NCBI GenBank assembly: GCA_024291935.2
Contig: CM044317.1
Location: 58,084,730 to 58,148,729 of the forward strand
Direction: 5' to 3'
Length of the DNA: 64,000 bases
Origin: Okapia johnstoni
Lineage: Eukaryota > Chordata > Mammalia > Artiodactyla > Giraffidae
Shown piece after piece: positions 24,553 through 36,228 of this stretch (position 1 is its first letter; the number at the start of each line of letters is the position of its first letter). A model generated the notes under the pieces. The model worked only from the letters and a program-made list of their open reading frames with translations, was not told the DNA's origin and did no database searches. The position numbers were made by a program, and so were the translations under genes.

Positions 24553-27500
24553 TGGGGATTTTAGGAGTTATCTAATGATTGGGGCATATTTGAGTTGTAA
24601 AACAGCATCTTCTGTCAGTCTGCGTTTTCTCCGTAATTCACTGTGGCTTGTAATGCAGTATAATCATGTCAGTCATTTACATATTGAGATAGATATTACT
24701 TTATTATAAGTTACTGTCCTATTCTCTTTTAAACTAAGTCTAGAGCATTGAATTGATATATTTTGAAATTATATGTGTAGGTCACTTACCTTATCTATGC
24801 ATTTCATAATAGGTAAATGGCATTACAAAAATATTTCATATAAAAGGGGGTGTTGGGTCTGACAGATTTGAGAACCATCAACTTAGACAGTATTCTTATC
24901 ACTTCCACCTTCTCTCTATGACTTCATTCAACAGGGGGGCCCAGATAGAACATTAATTTGAGAAAATACAAGGTTATTGCAATTAAATGCCAAAGGAGGT
25001 GGTTCAGACTGGGTATCTGGGAAGAATTCTTTTGAAAGGTTGCTTAGTGGAAGCTGCAGGAATTAGGGAGATTTCACGGAAATGAGATGCAAATAAGACT
25101 TTCAGAGGGGAGTAGGGCTTGGAGGACAGGGAAAGGGAATCTTGCCCAGAGTTTTGCACACAGGGAGGACGCTACGCAAATGTGTTGAATGCAAAGGGGA
25201 GAACAGTCTTAGCCCACACATGGTGCAGCCCACGCCAGGCAACCACAGAGAGATACGGGCTGCTATGCAAGTTCTGCTTCCTGAGAGGCTCAGAGGGGTT
25301 TCATCGGTTAGTTGCTGATTTTATTGTTGCAATTCTCTGATGATGGTTTATCATCATAGCCTGTCGCCGCTGCTAAGGAATAAATGTTTAATTTTCTAAT
25401 TTAGTGACACTAAAAATGCTGATAGTAGAGTCATTAATTTAAATATAAAGATTGAACATCCCAGTAATCATGGTAGGAGATACTTAATTTGAAGTAAGCT
25501 ACTGCTTTTTAACAATTAACATTGCCTAACACATATTTCAAATGTTCCATACTTGTACCAGTGGCATTAAAGCTCTGATTAGTTAGACCCCCATATCTGG
25601 ATGCTTTTGACTGCAAATATTTTTTAAGAAAATAGAACAATTAAAACTGACTTTTAAAATAAGGACTTCTGTAATGTCCCAGAAGAGAATGTCAAAGACA
25701 GGACAGTTCCTGGGCTGGTAAAATCAGTGATGCAATGCCCTCAAGGATCCTGGCTCTCTCCCTCTTTCTTCTCAGTGATCCTGGGCAATTCAGCATAGCC
25801 TCTGAAGTTGGCTCCCTCTGTGATCCTGAGATGGGGGTCACAGTTGCCAGCTCATACACGGAAGCCCAGACACAGAAAAAGGAATGTGACTGTCTCGGTT
25901 CTTTTTTTAAGTTTGAGAGAAATCCCTGAGAAAACTCCTCAAAAGATTTTCCCTCAGATTTATCAGCCAGATATGCATGACATGCTCATGCTCGAACCAA
26001 AGGGATGAGATCAAATGTGTTGGGTTTGGTCTAATCACTGTCCAACGTCTGGAGCTGAGGGGAGGGTCTCAGTCACCATGGAAGGAATGGTTGGAGTGAA
26101 CCAGTCAGGCTGCTGACAGCAAGGAGAAGCAGAGCAAAGCTGTGGAGGAGGCAACTATAATGTCTATCGCTAGGGATTTCCAACTTGTTCTCTGTTGAGC
26201 ATTCTTTGGAGGTGCAGGGAAAAAAGGAATTCTTTGGTCAATAAACATGGAAAAGGGTGCATTATATCACTTCCTAGAAATTCACAATGTCATCAGCCTA
26301 TTAAAGGCTCTGAGAAAGCCTGTACTTTGAGTTTATCCCAGAATTTTTCAGACATGTTTCACCATGTAAACTTCTGTTTTTTAAAATCTATGAAGTGGTA
26401 TTCCATGAAACATCTCTTTGTGAGACATTGGGTTGAATATTGGATATTCATTTGGTTTTTGTAACAATATTTTAAGTTAGGTGTCAATAAGTTTTTGTGC
26501 AGGTACATGGGAAGAAGAATTTTAGATGGTTTTAATTTGGAGTATTTTCCTACTTTTTTAAAGAGCATAAAAACATTGCAGAATTCATTTGTTCTCTTCT
26601 CTGAATTAGAGAGGGTGCGGTGGCTGGGCTGGGCTTGAGACTGACTTGTTTGCTGAAACTAGATCTGTGAAAAGATCTAGATTTGAGATCCGTTGTTTTC
26701 ATTCCTTAGTCTTTGGAGGAAACAAAAGTTAATTCAGTTGGCTAGGGTGAGTTCCAGATAAGATGTCCAGCCTTTTCATTATTTTGTGTTCCTGCAGAAC
26801 ACAGGGACAAGAACAATGCAAAGACACTACCCAAGTCACATGGATTAAGCCACCCAAGGGCAACATAATGGTTAATAATGTCCAACAATAAGAATATGTG
26901 GCCTCACTTAGGCCACTAACCAATTTTAGAACTTTCAGCTTAGAAAGTTGTTCCATGTGACCAACCTGCTCACTTAACAATATACTTGGGCATTCTTTAT
27001 ATGTACAAGGCCCTGGGAGATTCATACGTGAACAAAATCAGAAACATAGTCATTGCTTTAACAAGTGCACTACCTAATCGGTGTCAAGATACAAGACCAA
27101 ACGTTAAAAATAATAGGATAGCTAAATGATATAGGGCAATTTCAGAAGAAAGGCACCAGATATTATTAAGGCTACATGAGACCCACCTTGAATTTCTGCT
27201 TAAAAAGTTATTTTCCTATTTCTGGTCCTCACTAGAAACAAAGAACATGTTACAAACCATCATACATGAATTGTTAACATAATTTAGTTGGCAGGGACCC
27301 CTACTTAACCTGTGGTTCTCTCTTGGATTGTCTTCTTCCTATGAAAGTTCCTATGAATTACAAATAAGTAATTAAACACACACATATATTACAATCAATG
27401 CTAAGCTCCTTGTTCATACCAAAAGAGCTTTTATATACATAGTGTGAGTCGAGAAGCAAATATAAATCTGTTTCTTATTTATACAGAAAAATATGTGGAA

Positions 27501-28534
27501 CTTTTTAAACCATTGGTACATCAAGAAAGTGGAGGTTTTTAGAAAAGCTTTTTAGATGTGTTTTAGTTTCTATGAATAGATTAGGGGAAAAAATTACTCT
27601 GGATTTTCTGGACCCACCTCTTCTGCTCCCTCCCCTGTTTTCATCTGGACCTGTTCTTCCCTTTGGCTTCGTTGCTCGTGCCTTGGTCAATTTGGATGAT
27701 GCTTCCAGCAGTTTCTCCTAAGTGCAGGACCTTTTGGAAGGGAACTTTGTTTTATTGGATTGGAGTTTGGTCTCAAACCGCTTCAACTCCATCAGGCCTT
27801 TCTGCCAAAACACTGACCAGCCGGCTGGGGTCCTGGAACAGCCAGGCTCACCCACTACAGGCTGCTCTTCTCAGAATGACTGCTTGTACTATCACAGAAA
27901 GAGCATCTCTTCCTCTTCATCTCTTTCCCTCTCTCCCCTTAGTGGGCCAGACCTTCCAAACATAGCATGCAGGGACTAAAAGGCAAAACTCAGGAGTTCT
28001 TTTTGTTCCCGGCAGTCTTTCACATGTGAATGGTACAAGAGTATTGATAGTTGAGGAGTTTTACATATCTCTGGACCATGTCTTTTTGAGATCTGATCAC
28101 TCAGGAGCCGGAAGTACACAGGAACTGGATCACTCAGGAGCTGGAAGTAATTCACAAGAACTGCATTGGAGAAGTGGAGGAATGATGTACTCTTTGGATC
28201 CAGATTGGGTGGATGGCTTCTACTTCATATTGCAATGGCTTGTCCAGAAATGATAGTTGCTCTCATTGGTATAGCTATAGGTATAAGTGGTATGGAAACA
28301 CAATTTAATGAACTTCTTGTTGAGGTAGATAAAAAAAGATGATGGCTGAAGCTACCAAAACATGTGAATAGTGCCTCATTTTTCAGTAGAGTTTCATTAA
28401 AGAAGCTGAATTCTGATGCCTGTTACATAACCTTCTGCTTGTAAGAGTGCTTCCTGGCATGAAGGGTGGTGTCCTTCTTGACCTGCAAGTGACTAACCTA
28501 GTAGTCTATATAGATGAAAACGTCATCATTGTTG
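24553..28534. other. 4-kb intergenic stretch with no clear repeat
   Basis: This is the longest part of the intergenic region in which I recognise no interspersed repeat. Several frames of 60 to 108 codons occur. None shows a known domain, a conserved splice layout or a signal peptide. A short imperfect tandem duplication at 28095-28163 is listed separately. I cannot exclude conserved non-coding elements here. Confidence 0.4.
28095..28163 (+). repeat. Two-copy 33/36-bp tandem duplication
   Basis: Unit 1 (28095-28127) and unit 2 (28128-28163) share the start GATCACTCAGGAGC and the end GAACTG. They differ by a three-base insertion and a few substitutions. In the open frame 28026-28253 they read DHSGAGSTQEL and DHSGAGSNSQEL. 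The frame itself is not recognised. Confidence 0.8.
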
Positions 28535-28974
28535 TGGTTGTTGTTCAGTTGCTCAGTCATGTCCAACTCTTAGTGACCCTTGGACTGCAGCATGCCAGGC
28601 TTCCTGTCCCTCACCATCTCCTGCAGTTTGCCCAAGTTCATGTCTATTGAATTGGTGATGCCATCCAACCATCTTATCCTCTATCACCCTCTTCTCCTTC
28701 TACCTTCAGTCTTTCCCAGCATCAGGGCCTTTTCCAATGAGTCAGCTGTTCATATCAGATAGCCAAAGTATTGGAGCTTCAGCTTCAGCATCAGTCCTTC
28801 CAAAGAGTATTCAGGGTTGATTTCTTTTAAGACTGACTTGTTTGACCTCCTTGTTTTCCAAGGGACTCTCAAGAATCTTCTCCAGCACCACAATTCAAAA
28901 GCATAAATTCTTCGGCGCTCTGCCTTCTTTATTGTCTGGCTCTCACAACTGTACCCGACTACTGGAAAGACCAT
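28535..28974 (-). mobile_element. Outer BovB, 3' part
   Basis: The 3' 440 bases of a minus-strand BovB, starting 'gttgttgttcagttgctcag'. The minus frame 28750-28986 gives ELWCWRRFLRVPWKTRRSNK. It stops abruptly at GGAAAGACCAT, where a second BovB was inserted, and resumes at 31095. Confidence 0.93.
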
Positions 28975-31094
28975 GCTGTTGTTCATTCACTCAGTTGTGT
29001 CCAACTATTTGCGACCCCATGAACTGCGGCACACCAGGCTTCTCTGTCCTCCATCTCCTAGAGTTTACTCAAACTCATGTCCATAGAGTCAGTGACCATC
29101 TCATCCTCTGTCTTCCACTTTTCCTCCTGCCTTCAGTCTTTCCCAGCATCAGGGTCTTTCTCAATGAGTCAGCTCTTCGCATCAGGTGGCCAAAGTATTG
29201 GAGCTTCAGCTTCAGCATTAGTCCTACCAGTGAATAGTCAGGACTGATTTCCTTTAGGATGGACTTGTTGGATCTCCTTGCAGTCCAAGGGACTCTCAAG
29301 AGTCTTCTCCAATACCACAGTTCAAAAGCATCAATTCTTCATCATTCAGCCTTCTTTATGGTTCAACTCTCACATCCATACATGACTACTGGAAAAACCA
29401 TAGCTTTGCCTAGATGGACCTTTGTTGGCAAAATAATGCCTCTGCTTTTTAATATGCTGCCTAGGTTTGTCATAGCTTTTCTTCCATAGCTTTTCTTCCA
29501 AGTGGCAAGCATCTTTTAATTTCGTGGCTGTAGTCACCATCTGCTGTGGTTTTGGAGCCCCCAGAAATTAAGTCTGTCACTGTTTCCATTGTTTACCCAT
29601 CTATTTGCCATGAAGTGATGGAACCAGATGCCATGATCTTAGTTTTCTGAATGTTGAGTTTTAAGCCAGCTTTTTCACTCTCCTCTTCCACTTTCATCAA
29701 GAGGCTCTTTAATTCCTCTTCACTTTCTGCCATAAAAGTGGTGTCATCTGCATATCTGACATTGATATTTCTCCCCGAAATCTTGATTTTATCTTGTGCT
29801 TCCTCCAGCCCAGCATTGCACATGATGTACTCTGAATATAAGTTAAATAAACAGGATGACAGTATACAGCCTTGACGTACTCCTTTCCCAATTTGGAACC
29901 AGTGTGTTGTTCCACGTCCGGTTCTAACTGTTGCTTCTTGACCTGCATACAGGTTTTGCAGGAGACAGGTAAGGTGGTCTGGTATTCCCATTTCTCTAAG
30001 AATTTTCCACAGTTTGTTGTGATCCATATAGTCAAAGGCTTTAGCGTAGTCATTGAAGCAGAAGTAGATGATGTTTTTCTGGAATTCTGTTGCTTTTTCT
30101 GTAATCCAGTGGATGTTGGCAGTTTGATCTCTGGTTCCTCTGCCTTTTCAAAATCCAGCGTGAACATCTGGAAATTCTCAGTTCACATACTGTTCAAGCC
30201 TGACTTGGAGAATTTTGAGCATTACTTTGGTAACATGTGAGATGACTGCAATTGTGCGGTAGTTTGAGCATTCTTTGGCATTGCCTTTCTTTGGGATTGG
30301 AATGAAAACTGACCTTTTCCAGTGCTGTGGCCACTGCTGAGTTTTCCAAATTTGCTAGCATATTGAGTGCAGCACTTTCACAGCATCACCTTTTATGATT
30401 TGAAATAGCTCAGCTGGAATTTCATCACCTGCACTAGCTTTGTTTGTAGTAATGCTTCTTAAGGCCCACTTGACTTCGCATTCCAAGATGTCTGGCTCTA
30501 GGTGAGTGATCACACCATCATGGTTATCTGGGTCATGAAGATCTTTTTTGTACAGTTCTTCTGTGTATTCTTGCCACCTCCTTCTTAATATCTTCTGCTT
30601 CTGTTAGGTCCATACCATTTCTGTCCTTTAGTGTGCGCAGACCATCTTTGCATGAAATGTTCCCTTGGAATCTCTAATTTTCTTGAAGAGATCTCTAGTT
30701 TTTCCCATTCTATTGTTTTCCTCTATTTCTTTGCATTGTTCACTTAGGAAAACTTTCTAATCTCTCCTTGCTATTCTTTGGAAGTCTGCATTCAGACGGG
30801 TATATCGTTCCTTTTCTCCTTTGCATTGTGCTTCTCTTCTTTTCTCAACAGTTTGTAAAGCCTCTTCAGACAGCCATTTTGCCCTTTTGAATTCCTTTTT
30901 CTTGGGGATGCTTTTGATCACCGCTTCCCGTAAAATGTCACGAACTTCCGTCCATAGTTCTTCAGGCACTCTATTGGGTTTAATCCCTTGAATCTGTTTG
31001 TCAGTTCCACTGTATAATCATAAGGGATTTGATTTAGATCATAGCTTAATGGCCTAGTGGTTTTCCCTACTTTCTTCAATTAAGTTTGAATTTT
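28975..31094 (-). mobile_element. Inner BovB inserted into outer BovB
   Basis: A 2.1-kb minus-strand BovB, 5'-truncated just after the endonuclease region (its left-to-right end reads 'ccctactttcttcaattaag'). It is flanked by GAAAGACCAT at 28965-28974 and 31095-31104, a perfect 10-bp duplication of the outer BovB. The minus frame 29593-30027 (144 codons) keeps [20 protein letters not shown] and [20 protein letters not shown], the palm region before the YADD motif, which is still readable near 29745. Frameshifts make it non-functional. Confidence 0.93.
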
Positions 31095-31265
31095 GAAAGA
31101 CCATAACCTTGACTGTACAGACCTTTGTCAGCAAAGTGATGCCTTTACTTTTTAACACAGTCTAGGTTTGTCATAGCTTTCCTGCCAAGAAGCAATCATC
31201 TTCTAATTTCATGGCTGCAGTCACCATCTGCAGTGATTTTAGAGCCCAAGAAAAGGAAATCTGTA
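31095..31265 (-). mobile_element. Outer BovB, 5' remaining part
   Basis: BovB text resumes exactly where the 3' part stopped ('gaccataaccttgactgtac', 'atcttctaatttcatggctg') and ends at about 31265. The outer copy was therefore only about 610 bases long before being split. Confidence 0.9.
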
Positions 31266-31394
31266 GATGTCATCTTCTGTCTTAAGAGAGACCATCAAAT
31301 GAATGAAATAAAGGGTATTAAACTTATTATTTACACCTAAACACACATTCAAGCACACAGAGATTGCAGAGGAAAGAGAAAAACAGTAGAATGC

Positions 31395-31720
31395 ACATTT
31401 GTTGAGAGTCTACTATGGGCCAGGCACTCTGCTGGGCACACACATATTTCTTATTTAATCCTTAAGCTCTGAGATAGATTCTATTTTTGGCATTTTATAG
31501 ATAATAAAACAAGATAAGATAATAAAACAAAATAAGTTTCAGTAACTTATCCAAGGCTGCACAGTTCAGAGGCAGTTGCTGTTGTTGTTCAGTCACTAAG
31601 TCATGTCCAACTCTTTGTGACCCCATGGACTGCAGCAAAGGCAGAAGGGCCAGATTTCAAGCCTAAGTCTGTCTCCAAAATTCGTGTTCCTTCTGTTGCA
31701 CCTTGTTGATATGGCTGATG
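31395..31720 (+). mobile_element. MIR SINE, split by a BovB-type tail
   Basis: The MIR core is readable ('tactatgggccaggcactct', 'gctgggcacacacatatttc', 'taacttatccaaggctgcac'). After a 60-bp insert at about 31574-31634 it continues with 'gggccagatttcaagcctaa' and 'gtctgtctccaaaattcgtg', the normal end of MIR. A small internal repeat of 'ataataaaacaa' lies at 31501-31530. Confidence 0.75.
31574..31634 (-). mobile_element. Short BovB/Bov-tA 3' end inside MIR
   Basis: About 60 bases ('gttgttgttcagtcactaag', 'tgtgaccccatggactgcag') are the shared BovB/Bov-tA 3' end on the minus strand. The MIR word AGAGGCAG before and AAAGGCAG after may be a short duplication. Confidence 0.7.
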
Positions 31721-31884
31721 TGGAGGTGAATGTTAGAACTCAATTATTAGGGATCACAAGTGGCATTAGTCTTGTGAAATTTAACCAGCTCAGTGTCTAT
31801 GTTCTTTTCTGCAATGTGATGAGAATATAATGGGAAACATCATGAAGTCAACTCAGGGGGACCCTTGTTTTGTTTTTAGAATAT

Positions 31885-32077
31885 CAGTTGTCTTTTTATT
31901 TACTTATTTGGCTGCACTGGGTCTTAGTTGCAGCACGCATGATCTTTGATCTTTAGTTGCAGCATGTAAGGTCTTTAGTTGCAACATGTGGGATCTGGTT
32001 CCCTGACCTGGGATCAAACCTGGGCCCCCTGCATTGGGAGCATGGAGTCTTAGCCACTGGACCACCAAAGAAGTCCC
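31885..32077 (-). mobile_element. CHR-type SINE, antisense
   Basis: The text 'ttatttggctgcactgggtc', repeated 'ttagttgcagca' words and a final 'ccactggaccaccaaagaag' are the reverse of the tRNA-Glu-derived SINE. Confidence 0.85.
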
Positions 32078-32127
32078 ATGGGGACCCTTGTTAATCAAAC
32101 TTTTTCTGTTCTTGGACATTAGGAAGG

Positions 32128-32339
32128 ATTTTTGTGCTGTCATCTCCATCTCTTTGTGACTCTGTGTACTGTAGCCCAACAGGCTCCCCTGTTCATGGAA
32201 TTTCCCAGGCAAGAATACAGGAGTGGGTGCCATTTCCTCTTCTAGGGGATCTTCCCAACCTAGGGACAGGACCTGCTTTTCCTGAGTCTCCGGCATTGGC
32301 AGTTGGATTCTTTACCCCTGGGCTACTTGGGAAGCCCTT
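32128..32339 (-). mobile_element. Bov-tA SINE with long duplication
   Basis: A reverse Bov-tA ('tgtactgtagcccaacaggc', 'ttcccaggcaagaatacagg', 'gctacttgggaagccc'). The flanks TTCTGTTCTTGGACATTAGG (from 32104) and TTCTGCTCTTGGACATTAGA (from 32340) form an unusually long duplication of more than 20 bases with a few mismatches. Confidence 0.9.
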
Positions 32340-32419
32340 TTCTGCTCTTGGACATTAGAAAGGTATCCTCTCTTAAACAATGTTGAGGTTGGGGATTAGG
32401 TTCCCCTAAACACTTTTTC

Positions 32420-32776
32420 TTTTCTTTTTTTTTTTTTAAGATTCATTTATTTATGGCTGTGGTGAGTCTGCTGCTGCACACGGGCCTTTCTCTAGTTGCA
32501 GTGAGTGGGGACTACTCCCTAGTTGGAGTGTGTGGGCTTCTCATTGCAGTGGCTTCTCTTGTTGGGGAGCATGGACTCTAGGCACCCAGGCTTTAGTAGT
32601 TGCATCACATGGGCTCAGTAGTTGCTGTTCAAGGGCTCTAGAGTGCTGGCTCAGTAGTTGTGGTCCATGAGCTTAGTTGCCCTGAGGCATGTGGGATCTT
32701 CCCGGATCAGGGATCAAACCAGTGTCCCCTGCCTTGCAAGGTGGATTCTTAAACACTAGGCCCCATGGGAGCCCCC
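32420..32776 (-). mobile_element. CHR-2-type SINE, antisense, long form
   Basis: It starts at a T-rich run (complement of the A tail), then has 'catttatttatggctgtggt', several 'gtagttg' words and the end 'ccttgcaaggtggattctta'. The word AAACACTT occurs on both sides (near 32409 and 32780), a possible duplication. Confidence 0.8.
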
Positions 32777-32919
32777 TTCAAACACTTCTGAAGCTACCCC
32801 TTGGGGTGACTACAAATCTCCACTGCTCCTGTATCTGTCATCCTCAGTGATGATCAGCGCACTGGTACCATGATGTACTGTATTAATTTACTTCCTATTG
32901 CTTCTCACTACTCCTAGAT

Positions 32920-33361
32920 ATTTGTATGAGAAAAAAAGATCCTTGACCTCCACCTCACATCTTAGACAAAAATTATTTCAAGGTGGATCATAGAAAAAAG
33001 CTAAAACTAAAATCTATTAGAAGAAAATAAAGGTAACTATCTTCACACCTTGGGGTAGTCAAGGGTTTCTTAGGATATATATACACATACTAAAAATGGA
33101 AAAATTGGGCCTCATCAAAATTAAAAAATATTTGTGATGCATATATATGGCAAAGGACTTATGTTGAGAATATGTAAAGATGCATAAAACACCTTAAAAG
33201 TAGAAAGAAGTCTTCGACACTACACAGAAAGAAGATGATGTTCATGATCTTTCATGTACTAATTAGCACCTGAAAAAAGGTTCAACATTGTTGGTCAGCT
33301 TGGAAATGTAAATTAGAGCCATATTGAGATACCAGTACATATGTATTAGAATTGCTAAAAT
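32920..33361 (+). mobile_element. Old L1 ORF2, sense, left part
   Basis: Diverged L1 ORF2 in plus orientation ('gaccttgacctccacctcac' type text at 32943, 'ggatcatagaaaaaagctaa', 'gggcctcatcaaaattaaaa'). It is cut at 33362-33370 by antisense L1 and continues near 35430. Confidence 0.75.
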
Positions 33362-33369
33362 TTTTAAAA

Positions 33370-34145
33370 AGATTGATGATATTTTTAATATGTTTTTATT
33401 GAAGTATAGTTTATTTACAATGTTGTGTTAATTACAGCTGTACAGCAAAGTGATACAGTTATACATATATTGATACATTCATTTTAATATATTCTTTTCC
33501 ATTATGGTTTCTGTCATATTTTAGATTCCAAATATAAGTGATATCATATGGTATTTGTCTTTCTCTTTCTGACTTCTTCATTTGGTATGACTCTCTAGTT
33601 GCATATAATCTCTAGTTGTATCCATGTTGCTGCAAATGGCATTTCTTTTTTATGGTTGAGTAGTATTCCTTTGTATATTTGTACTACATCTTCTTTATCC
33701 ATTCATCTGTCAATTGACATTTAGATTGTTTCCATATCTTGGCTGTTGTGAATAGTGCTGTTATGAACATAGCAGGTGGAGGGTGCATATATCTTTTTGA
33801 ATTATGGTTTTGTCTGTATATATTCCCAGGAATGGGATTGCTGGATCATATGGTAATTCTATTTTTAGTTTTCTGAGGAACTGCCATACTGTAGCTACAC
33901 CAACTAACATTCCTACCAACAGTGTAAGAGAGTTTCTTTTTTTCCACGTCTTCTCCAGCTTTTGTTATTTGTCAACTTTCTAGTGATGGCCATTCTGACT
34001 GGTGTGAGGTGGTACCTCATTTCAGGTCTTATTTGCATTTCTCTAATAATTTATGATGTTGAGCATCTTTTCATATGCCTGTTGGCCATCTGTATGTCTT
34101 CTTTGGAGAAATGTCTATTTAGGTCTTCAGCCCAGTTTTTTAAAC
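33370..34145 (-). mobile_element. L1 3' part, antisense
   Basis: The antisense L1 3' UTR starts with 'tttattgaagtatagtttat' and is followed by ORF2 C-terminal antisense ('gccattctgactggtgtgag' near 33988, 'ttttgaattatggttttgtc'). It is inserted in the sense L1. Confidence 0.85.
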
Positions 34146-34234
34146 TAGTTAAGATTCATGTAAGCATATTCATGTAAGCATAATATGATTAATCATATTA
34201 ATCATACCTTGAGAAGAGAGCATGGTTTTTGTTT

Positions 34235-34696
34235 TTTGAATTTTTATTAGAATATAGTTGATTTACAATGTTGTATTAGTTTCAGGTGTACAGCAAAGTG
34301 AATCAGTTATACATATACATATATCCACTCTTTTTTAGATTCTTTTCCCATATAGGTCATTGTAGAGTAGAGTTCCCAGTGCTATACATTCTGTCCTTAT
34401 TAGTTATCTATTTTATATATACATATAGTATTGTGTATATGTCAATCCCAACCTTCCAATTTATTCCTCCCCTCCTTACCCCTTAGAAACATAAGGTTGC
34501 TTTTGTTTCCTGAAACTCTATTTCTGTTTTGTAGATAAGTTCATTTGTACCCTTTTTTTTAGATTTCCATGTATAAGCAATATCATATATCAGTCTTTCT
34601 CTGACTTCATTCATTATGACAATCTCTAGGTCCATCTGTGTTGCTGCAAATGGCACTATTTTGTTATTTTTTATGGCTTAATAGTATCCATATATA

Positions 34697-34728
<32 letters not shown>

Positions 34729-35405
34729 CACACACACTACATCTTCTTTATCCATTTCTCTGTTGATGGACATTTACGTGGCCTTCACGTCTTGGCTATC
34801 GTAAACAGTGCTGAAGTGAACGCTGGGCTGCATGTATCTCTCTGAGGTATGGTTTTCTCCAGATATATGCCCAGGAGTGGGGTTGCTAGGTCATATGGTA
34901 GCTCTATTTTTAGTTTTTTAAGGAACCTCCGTACTTTTCTCTGTAGTGGCTATACCAATTTACGTTCCTCCCAGTAGGGTCAGAGGGTTCCCTTTCCTCC
35001 ACGTCCACTCTAGCATTTATTATTTGCAGACTTTTTGATGATGGCCATTCTGACTAGGGTGAGGTGACACCTCGTTGTAGTTTTGCTTTACATTTCTCTA
35101 ATAATTAGTGATGTTGAGCATCTTTTCACGCGCCTATTGACTATCTGTATGCCTTCTTTGGAGAAATGTCTATTTAGGTCTCCTATCCATTTTTTAATAG
35201 GTTGTTTGTTTTTTATTGTTGAGTTGTGTGAGCTGTTTGTATATTTCGGAAGTTAATTCCTTGTTGGTCTCATCATTTGCAAATACTTTCTCCATTCTGT
35301 TGGTTGTCTTTTAATTTTGTTTATGGTTTGCCTTGCTGTGTAAAAGCTTGTAAGTTTGATTAGGTCCCAGTTGTTAATTTTTGTTCTTATTTCTATTGAT
35401 TTGGG
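34235..35405 (-). mobile_element. Second L1 3' part, antisense
   Basis: It begins again with an L1 3' UTR antisense ('attagaatatagttgattta') and repeats the same order of segments as the copy at 33370, including 'gatggccattctgactaggg' near 35040. It is therefore an independent insertion, not a continuation. A (TG)n(TA)n run lies at 34697-34735. Confidence 0.85.
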
Positions 35406-35414
35406 AGACTGACA

Positions 35415-36025
35415 AAAGAAAGCATTGGTACAACTTATAAGAAGATTGACAATATTAAATGTTACTGAATTTCAAAGCAACTGGATTCTCATGAACTACT
35501 CAGAGTAGAAAATGATATAAAATTAGAAAACTCTTAGCCAATTTCTTTTAAAGAGAAAATATATCTTATGATATAACAATTCTAACTATTCTTTCTACAA
35601 AAGAAATGAAAATATATGTCCTCAACAAAACTTATACAAAAATGTTTATAGTAGCATGATTCATAGTAGCCCCAAACAGAAAGAACCCCAAATGTCCATC
35701 AACAGACAAATGATTAAATAGTGGTATAGTTATACAATGGAATATTATTCAGAAATAAAAAGAAACAAATTGATATATCCAATATGGATGACTCTTAAAA
35801 CATTATGTTGTGCCAAAGAATCCAGACACAAAAGAGTACAAACTGCATGATTCTATTTAAATGGAATTCTAAAAAGACAAAACTAATACTTTGTGATAGA
35901 AAACAGAACAGTGGTTGCCTTTGTGAGTGTGGAGGTATTAACTAGAAAGGAGAATGAGGGAATTTTCTGGAGTGATGAATTTGTCCTGTTTCTTGATTTG
36001 GACTTTGCTATAAGCATATATGGGC
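35415..36025 (+). mobile_element. Old L1 ORF2 and 3' end, sense, right part
   Basis: It picks up the sense L1 ('aagattgacaatattaaatg', 'ccaaatgtccatcaacagac', 'gaaaacagaacagtggttgc'). Together with 32920-33361 it forms one old L1 broken by the two antisense elements. Confidence 0.75.
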
Positions 36026-36228
36026 TTCCCAGGTGGCTCAGTGCTAAGAATCTGCCTGCCAATGCAGGAGACACAGGTTTGATCCCTAGGTTGGGAAGAT
36101 CCCCTGGAGTAGGAAATGGCAACCCACCCAATATTCTTGCTGGGAAAATTCCATGGACAGAGGAGCCTGGCAGGCTATAGTCCATGGGGTTGCAAAGAGA
36201 TGGACACAACTGAGCACACACGCACGCA
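36026..36228 (+). mobile_element. Bov-tA SINE
   Basis: A plus-oriented complete copy: GGGCTTCCCAGGTGGCTCAG, 'ggtttgatccctaggttggg', 'gcctggcaggctatagtcca', ending 'gacacaactgagcacacacg'. No clear duplication was seen. Confidence 0.92.

Noticed and set aside
27505..28380. Frames near 27500-28400 and a hydrophobic Ile/Gly-rich stretch near 28260 that could suggest an old viral envelope
   Set aside because: No other retroviral gene, no LTR pair and no continuous frame were found. The resemblance is too weak to call.
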